Origin: JBBRMQ01 sp038230775
Lineage (GTDB): Bacteria; Acidobacteriota; Thermoanaerobaculia; Gp7-AA8
Direction: 5' to 3'
NCBI GenBank assembly: GCA_038230775.1
Contig: JBBRMQ010000162.1
Span: 1 to 10,015, forward strand
Length of the DNA: 10,015 bases
A program made the position numbers and the translations under genes. Positions 6,259 through 10,015 of the stretch are shown here, piece after piece; position 1 is the stretch's first letter, and each line of letters opens with the position of its first letter. The notes below the pieces were generated by a model. That model was not told the DNA's origin, searched no databases, and worked only from the letters and a program-made list of their open reading frames with translations.

Positions 6259-8898
6259 CTAAATCGGCGGATTCGATGTTGTCGTCGCGGGTGGCGGGCT
6301 GGTGTTCGTCGACTCCGGTGGCGCGCTCGTGTTCGTCGATGGCTGCGGTTCCGTCGGGCGGGGCCGCTCCACAGGTTGCGGTTGCGGTTGCGGTTGCGGC
6401 TGCTGAACAGGCGGAGCCACCGGCACGGGGACTGGGACTGGGACGGGCACGGGTGCGGGCGGCGGAGGCGGCCTGAAGACGCCGCCCGTGAGCGTCGTCT
6501 CGGTGGCCGAAGGCGTTCCGACTGGCCTCTCGCCCGGCAGCGTTCCGGTCGTATCGAGTGCGATCGGATTTCCGAACTGATCGAGCGCGGGCGGCGGCAC
6601 GGCCTGCGGGCTGTGCAGCGGACATGGATTCGTCGGCTCGGTTCCCGCCTTGAACGCACCCTTCACAATCACGTTGCGCGGACATTCGGCGATGGCCACT
6701 CCGCCGCTCGTCTCGTCGAAGTCCGCGAACGTGATTCCGTCCGGCGGCGCGAAGTCCATGTTCTGCTGCCCGGCGGTCGCACCGAGCATGTACTTCGTCC
6801 AGATCGGTACCGCGGCCTCGCCGCCCGCCAGTCCGGTGGGCGTGTTGTCATCGAACCCAACCCAGGTCAGCGTGAGCGTTGCCGGCGTGAATCCGATGAA
6901 CCACGCGTCGCGTTTGTCGTTCGTCGTTCCGGTTTTTCCGGCGCCGATGCGGCGGAAGCCGAGCGATCGCGACGATGCGGCGGTGCCGCGATCGAGAACA
7001 CCCTTCATCACGTTCGAGAGGATGTACATGTCGCGCGCCGGAAACACCTGCACCGGCTGCACGGCATCGCCGGCGGAGACGACGTTGCCCCGATCGTCGG
7101 TCACGAAGCGAATCGTGCGCAGCGGCAGGCGGTTGCCGACGCGCGCGATCGTCGAGTACGCATCGGCCATCTCGATCGGCGGAATCTCGATGGAGCCGAG
7201 AAGCATGGCGGGGTTGTCGGCGATGTCGGAGACGATGCCGAGCGTGTGCGCGGTCTTGATCACGTTCGGGATCCCAGCAGCCAGGCCGATGCGCACCGAC
7301 GCGGTGTTCATCGACTCCTCGAGCGCTTCCTGCACGGTCACCGTGCCGTGATAGCGATCCTCGTAGTTCTTCGGCGTCCAGTCTTCAGAGAACTTCCTCT
7401 TGAACGTGAACGGCGTATCGCTGACGAGGGTGGCCGGCGTGACGTTCTGTTGCGACAGGCTCGGTTCGAACGCCGCTGCATACACGATCGGCTTGATGAG
7501 CGATCCGATCTGGCGCTTCGCGCTGAGCGCGCGATTGAACTGGCTCACATCGTAGTTGCGGCCGCCGACGAGAGCGCGGATCTCCCCTGCCGTCACATCG
7601 ACGTGAATGATCACGCCCTGCAGCGGCGAGTCCGCGCGGCGAAGATTCTTGTGCGCCTTCTCCAGCGCGGCCAGACCGGCGTCGAGCGTCTTCGCCGCCG
7701 AGTCCTGCGCGTTGAGATCGATCGCGGTGTAGATCGCCAGGCCGCGCCCTTTCACGTCTTTCACACCGTAGTCGCGCGCCATCTCCTGCAGCACCCGATC
7801 GACGTAGAACGGAATCGATCCGAGCCCCGTCTTCTGCCGGAACGGCTTCTGCGGCAGCGGCGTGGCCATCGCGCTGTCGTAGGCCGCCTGATCGATCTTC
7901 CTCTGCTTCAGCATCAGGCCGAGCACGGTGCTGCGGCGCTGCATCGCGAGCTTCGGGTTCTTGAACGGCGAGTAATTGTTCGGGCTGCGGATGAGTCCCG
8001 CGAGCAACGCGGCTTCGGGAACCGTGATCTCCGAGACCGGCTTGCCAAAGTAGAAATGTGAGGCCTCGCCGACACCAATGATTGAGATCGACCGGTTGCG
8101 GCCGAGGTAAAGATCGTTGAGGTAGGCCTCGAGGATTTCCTGCTTGGAGTATTTCGCGTCGAGGATCACCGCCATGAAGATCTCGACGACCTTGCGCTTC
8201 ATCGTGCGTTCCGGAGTGAGGTAATAGTTCTTGACGAGTTGCTGCGTGAGCGTCGAGCCGCCTTCGGTGACTCCGCCTGCGCGAAGGTTGCGGAAGAGCG
8301 CGCGGAACAGACCGAGCGGATCCACCCCCGGGTGATGCCAGAACCTCACATCCTCGGTCGAGATCACCGCGTCCTGCAACTGCTGCGGAATCTGAGTCAG
8401 CGCGACGGGCTGGCGGTTCTCGAGCTGGTCGCCGAGGATCGACGTCAGAAGCTCGGGCTCCAGCGCCGCGTTCGTGACGTCCGTTTTCTGCTGCACGTTC
8501 TGGACGGATTCGATGGCGCTGTTGGCGAAGGCGATGCGCACGGGCTGCGACGGATACTTGCCGCTTGGATGCTTGAACTCGCGGGTCCAGATTCCGACGA
8601 CGCCGGCCTTCGCTTCGTACTCGCCCGCGCGGGTCAGCGCCGGAACCTGGCGGTAGCCGAGGCGGTCGAGCTTCTCGAGGAGGTCATCGGAGGCGAGAGG
8701 AACGCCCGCCTTGAGCGGCGTGAAGTCCGCGTAGATCCGCGTCGGCAGCGACAGGCGTCGAATCTCGAACTTGCCGACGGACTGTTTGTAGACGTAGAGG
8801 CCGAGCGCGAGGATCAGCACCACGACGGCGAGAACGCCGATCGAGATGACTTTGAACACGGTCCGTCGCGACGGCAACCGCGGGGTGAAGTCGGGCAT
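6259..8898 (-). CDS. Class A penicillin-binding protein, PBP1B type (bifunctional transglycosylase/transpeptidase)
   Basis: An 879-aa enzyme that polymerises lipid II into glycan strands and crosslinks their peptides on the outer face of the cytoplasmic membrane. A short cytoplasmic tail (1-15) and one membrane anchor (about 16-37) lead into a UB2H-like region (about 50-150, LPTRIYADFTPL ... LDRLGYRQV), which is typical of PBP1B and not PBP1A. The GT51 domain (about 160-340) has ISTEDVRFWHHPGVDP with catalytic Glu182 and GGSTLTQQLVKN. The transpeptidase has Ser466-x-x-Lys469 in RQIGSLIKP, Ser529-Met-Asn531 and Lys655-Thr-Gly657. All key residues are present. The C-terminal 120 residues are Pro-rich and probably disordered, with PV, QP and TN-type repeats. 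The ATG at 8898 is the only sensible start, but no good ribosome binding site precedes it. It follows pgeF on the same strand across a 100-bp repeat. Confidence 0.97.
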   Translation of the reverse strand: MPDFTPRLPSRRTVFKVISIGVLAVVVLILALGLYVYKQSVGKFEIRRLSLPTRIYADFTPLKAGVPLASDDLLEKLDRLGYRQVPALTRAGEYEAKAGVVGIWTREFKHPSGKYPSQPVRIAFANSAIESVQNVQQKTDVTNAALEPELLTSILGDQLENRQPVALTQIPQQLQDAVISTEDVRFWHHPGVDPLGLFRALFRNLRAGGVTEGGSTLTQQLVKNYYLTPERTMKRKVVEIFMAVILDAKYSKQEILEAYLNDLYLGRNRSISIIGVGEASHFYFGKPVSEITVPEAALLAGLIRSPNNYSPFKNPKLAMQRRSTVLGLMLKQRKIDQAAYDSAMATPLPQKPFRQKTGLGSIPFYVDRVLQEMARDYGVKDVKGRGLAIYTAIDLNAQDSAAKTLDAGLAALEKAHKNLRRADSPLQGVIIHVDVTAGEIRALVGGRNYDVSQFNRALSAKRQIGSLIKPIVYAAAFEPSLSQQNVTPATLVSDTPFTFKRKFSEDWTPKNYEDRYHGTVTVQEALEESMNTASVRIGLAAGIPNVIKTAHTLGIVSDIADNPAMLLGSIEIPPIEMADAYSTIARVGNRLPLRTIRFVTDDRGNVVSAGDAVQPVQVFPARDMYILSNVMKGVLDRGTAASSRSLGFRRIGAGKTGTTNDKRDAWFIGFTPATLTLTWVGFDDNTPTGLAGGEAAVPIWTKYMLGATAGQQNMDFAPPDGITFADFDETSGGVAIAECPRNVIVKGAFKAGTEPTNPCPLHSPQAVPPPALDQFGNPIALDTTGTLPGERPVGTPSATETTLTGGVFRPPPPPAPVPVPVPVPVPVAPPVQQPQPQPQPQPVERPRPTEPQPSTNTSAPPESTNTSPPPATTTSNPPI
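6374..6456. repeat. Hexamer repeats encoding the Pro-Val and Gln-Pro tail of the PBP
   Basis: Two short tandem arrays sit in the 3' end of the penicillin-binding protein gene. Four to five units of GGTTGC (about 6374-6400) encode QPQPQPQPQP on the minus strand, and units of the type GGGACT/GGGCAC (about 6426-6452) encode PVPVPVPVPV. Both have 6-bp units, so length change keeps the frame. The product is a rigid, extended linker-like tail outside the catalytic domains. Confidence 0.75.
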
Positions 8899-8899
8899 T

Positions 8900-8998
8900 C
8901 AGACTGATGAGGACTGAGGACTGGGGACTGGGGACTGAGTCGGGCCCGCCCGGGCCGTTTCAGTCGCTCAGTCCTCAGTCCTCAGTCCTCAGTCCTTT
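8900..8998. repeat. Inverted array of 10-mers between pgeF and the PBP gene
   Basis: The left arm holds copies of GGACTGAGGA/GGACTGGGGA (about 8902-8939), and the right arm holds the complement, about four copies of CTCAGTC-CT (about 8967-8996). Between them is a palindromic GC core (GGGCCCGCCCGGGCC). The transcript of this gap could fold into one long imperfect hairpin. It fills the entire spacer, touching the stop codon of pgeF and ending just before the start of the penicillin-binding protein gene. It may act as attenuator, mRNA stabiliser or mobile repeat; none of these is shown by sequence alone. Confidence 0.8.
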
Positions 8999-9745
8999 CT
9001 ATTGCGCGACGATTGCAAGGTTCCGTCCACCCTGCTTCCGGCGCCGGTACGAGTGAAAGATCGACCCTTCACAGCGGGTGCAGAGGCCCGTATCGATGAT
9101 GCGATCGAACCCTCGGCTGCGTAACACATCGGCAACGACGGCGGCGGTGTCGACATGCGGTTTCGGACCGCGCGTTCGGTCGACGTAACCCGCGTCGAAC
9201 AGCGCTGCGACGTCTTCGCCAACTTCGAAGCAGCAGACCCGGATCGCAGGGCCGAGCCATGCGGTCGTCGTCTTCGGATCGAGTGGCGTGACATCGAGCG
9301 TGGCGGCGGTGATGTTCTGCACCGTTCCGCGCCAGCCGGAGTGAATGTTGGCCATGACTCCGCCCGTGTCGATGAGCGAGATCGGGAGGCAGTCGGCAAC
9401 TTTGATCGCGAGGGCCATGGGCCGTTTGTCCGTCCAGAGCGCGTCGCATTCAGGTTCTGGTTTCTGTGTGAGGACCGGCTTCAGCCGGTCGGCAGTGACC
9501 GGCTGAAGCCGGTCCTCACACAGAGACAAAGCATCGTTGCTCGCATCATGCACCGCCGCCCCGTGCACCTGGTTGCAACTGGCGAGCGGCGCATCGATGA
9601 ACTGCAACAGCTCCGGCGTGATGCGGCCGTCGATGTCGATCGTCGTGTAGAACAGGCGAAAGCCGGACGGAACATGCGGCGGCACGACGATGCGTCCGAT
9701 CGACGTATGCTTGATGGATGCTTCGACCGTGGATGCTGGCTTCAC
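8999..9745 (-). CDS. pgeF: Peptidoglycan editing factor PgeF / YfiH (laccase-fold, multicopper-oxidase-like)
   Basis: A 248-aa cytoplasmic protein of the YfiH/DUF152 family, annotated in the past as polyphenol oxidase or laccase domain and now known as a hydrolase that removes L-Ser wrongly built into UDP-MurNAc in place of L-Ala. The family's zinc ligands are present: His61 in NQVHG, Cys119 in KVADCLP, His135 in NIHSGWRGT. The conserved GPAIRVCCFEVGEDV block follows. The GTG at 9745 is preceded after 5 bases by AGGAG, which sets the start. Residues about 74-94 (LCEDRLQPVTADRLKPVLTQ) are an in-frame insertion made by a perfect palindrome, in the loop between His61 and the ADC motif. The gene is probably still active, since all ligands remain. 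The next gene on this strand is a penicillin-binding protein, so both act on the cell wall. Confidence 0.93.
   Translation of the reverse strand: MKPASTVEASIKHTSIGRIVVPPHVPSGFRLFYTTIDIDGRITPELLQFIDAPLASCNQVHGAAVHDASNDALSLCEDRLQPVTADRLKPVLTQKPEPECDALWTDKRPMALAIKVADCLPISLIDTGGVMANIHSGWRGTVQNITAATLDVTPLDPKTTTAWLGPAIRVCCFEVGEDVAALFDAGYVDRTRGPKPHVDTAAVVADVLRSRGFDRIIDTGLCTRCEGSIFHSYRRRKQGGRNLAIVAQ
9463..9524. repeat. Perfect 28+28 bp palindrome inserted within pgeF
   Basis: The left arm (9463-9490, beginning TCTGTGTGAGGACCGG) and right arm (9497-9524) are exact reverse complements around a 6-base loop GGCAGT. Each arm also contains its own small palindrome (GACCGGCTTCAGCCGGTC type), so the DNA or RNA could form a cruciform or a long hairpin. 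It lies fully inside the pgeF coding region and is translated in frame. Confidence 0.9.
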
Positions 9746-10015
9746 TCGTTCTCCTCACCGCCGCCTGTGCAACGACGCCACCAACATACGACGTCGTGAT
9801 ACGGAACGGAACGATCTACGACGGCAGCGGCGGCTTCGGCACCGGTGGCGACGTCGCGATCAACGGCGACAGGATCGCGGCGATCGGGATTCTTCCCGGA
9901 CGCGGAAAGCTCGAAGTGGACGCGCACGGGATGGCGATCGCGCCGGGCTTCATCAACGTGATGAGCCAGGCGCAGGAGTCACTCATCGTCGACGGCCGCG
10001 GCATGTCCGATCTCA
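9718..10015 (+). CDS. Lipoprotein of the N-acyl-D-amino-acid deacylase / amidohydrolase family (5' part)
   Basis: The first 99 residues of a gene that runs off the right edge. MLRPWMLASLVLLTAAC is a lipoprotein signal peptide with lipobox LTAAC (Cys17), so the mature protein would be membrane-anchored outside the cytoplasm. Then YDVVIRNGTIYDGSG, GDVAINGDRIAAIG and VDAHGMAIAPGFINVMSQAQ follow the start of D-aminoacylase-like amidohydrolases (small beta domain and first barrel strand). The usual metal-binding HxH or HxD after APGF is replaced here by MSQAQ, as in a side branch of the family. Substrate and activity are therefore open. ATG 9718 is preferred over ATG 9733 because it supplies the Arg of the signal peptide n-region. 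The gene overlaps the 5' end of pgeF by 28 bp in divergent orientation. Confidence 0.85.
   Translation, partial: MLRPWMLASLVLLTAACATTPPTYDVVIRNGTIYDGSGGFGTGGDVAINGDRIAAIGILPGRGKLEVDAHGMAIAPGFINVMSQAQESLIVDGRGMSDL
9751..9756 (-). promoter_or_regulatory. Ribosome binding site of pgeF
   Basis: The minus strand reads GAGGAG, then AACGA, then GTG (9745-9743). It is the clearest Shine-Dalgarno site in the window and decides the pgeF start. It lies inside the signal-peptide codons of the divergent plus-strand gene. Confidence 0.75.

Noticed and set aside
6214..8061. A 615-aa plus-strand ORF.
   Set aside because: It is antisense to the penicillin-binding protein, which has all catalytic motifs; the ORF is Arg/His-rich as expected for a shadow frame in GC-rich DNA.
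8900..8998. A CRISPR array.
   Set aside because: The repeats are 10-mers without spacers and are arranged as an inverted pair.

Overview
The window is high-GC bacterial DNA with no rRNA genes, CRISPR arrays, integrases or transposases. The best guess for the host is an Acidobacteriota-like bacterium, though Gemmatimonadota or a similar phylum is possible. The reasons are a eukaryote-like Ser/Thr kinase joined through one membrane helix to a propeller-like sensor domain, a class A penicillin-binding protein with a long Pro-rich tail, and intergenic DNA rich in palindromic repeats. This taxonomic guess is inference from protein style and not from a marker gene.

Layout, left to right. (1) A receptor-type Ser/Thr kinase on the minus strand runs off the left edge. 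(2) Between the kinase and the next gene lies a plus-strand 3' fragment of a tRNA-Ala gene, ending in CCA with no 5' half, which looks like an attachment-site scar. (3) A secreted HExxH protein (putative zinc metalloprotease) on the minus strand. (4) A double hairpin of repeat type, then a minus-strand PilZ-domain protein. (5) About 560 bp with only broken or weak coding signals. (6) A plus-strand pair, a 60-aa coiled-coil protein whose stop overlaps the start of an exported SixA-like histidine phosphatase. (7) A 260-bp stretch where two small ORFs compete on opposite strands. (8) A 115-bp non-coding element with imperfect terminal inverted repeats. (9) A large class A penicillin-binding protein of PBP1B type on the minus strand. 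(10) A 100-bp inverted array of 10-mers fills the gap to pgeF, the peptidoglycan editing factor. pgeF carries a perfect 28+28 bp palindrome inside its reading frame. (11) At the right edge a plus-strand lipoprotein of the N-acyl-D-amino-acid deacylase / amidohydrolase type starts inside the 5' end of pgeF.

Functionally, the right third centres on peptidoglycan: pgeF quality-controls precursors, the penicillin-binding protein polymerises and crosslinks, and the partial D-aminoacylase-like lipoprotein may act on D-amino-acid compounds. The left part is signalling (kinase, PilZ) and secretion. The most unusual content is not a gene system but repeat DNA: four different palindromic or tandem elements in about 6 kb, one of them translated inside pgeF, plus the tRNA scar. 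I saw no convincing undescribed multi-gene system.
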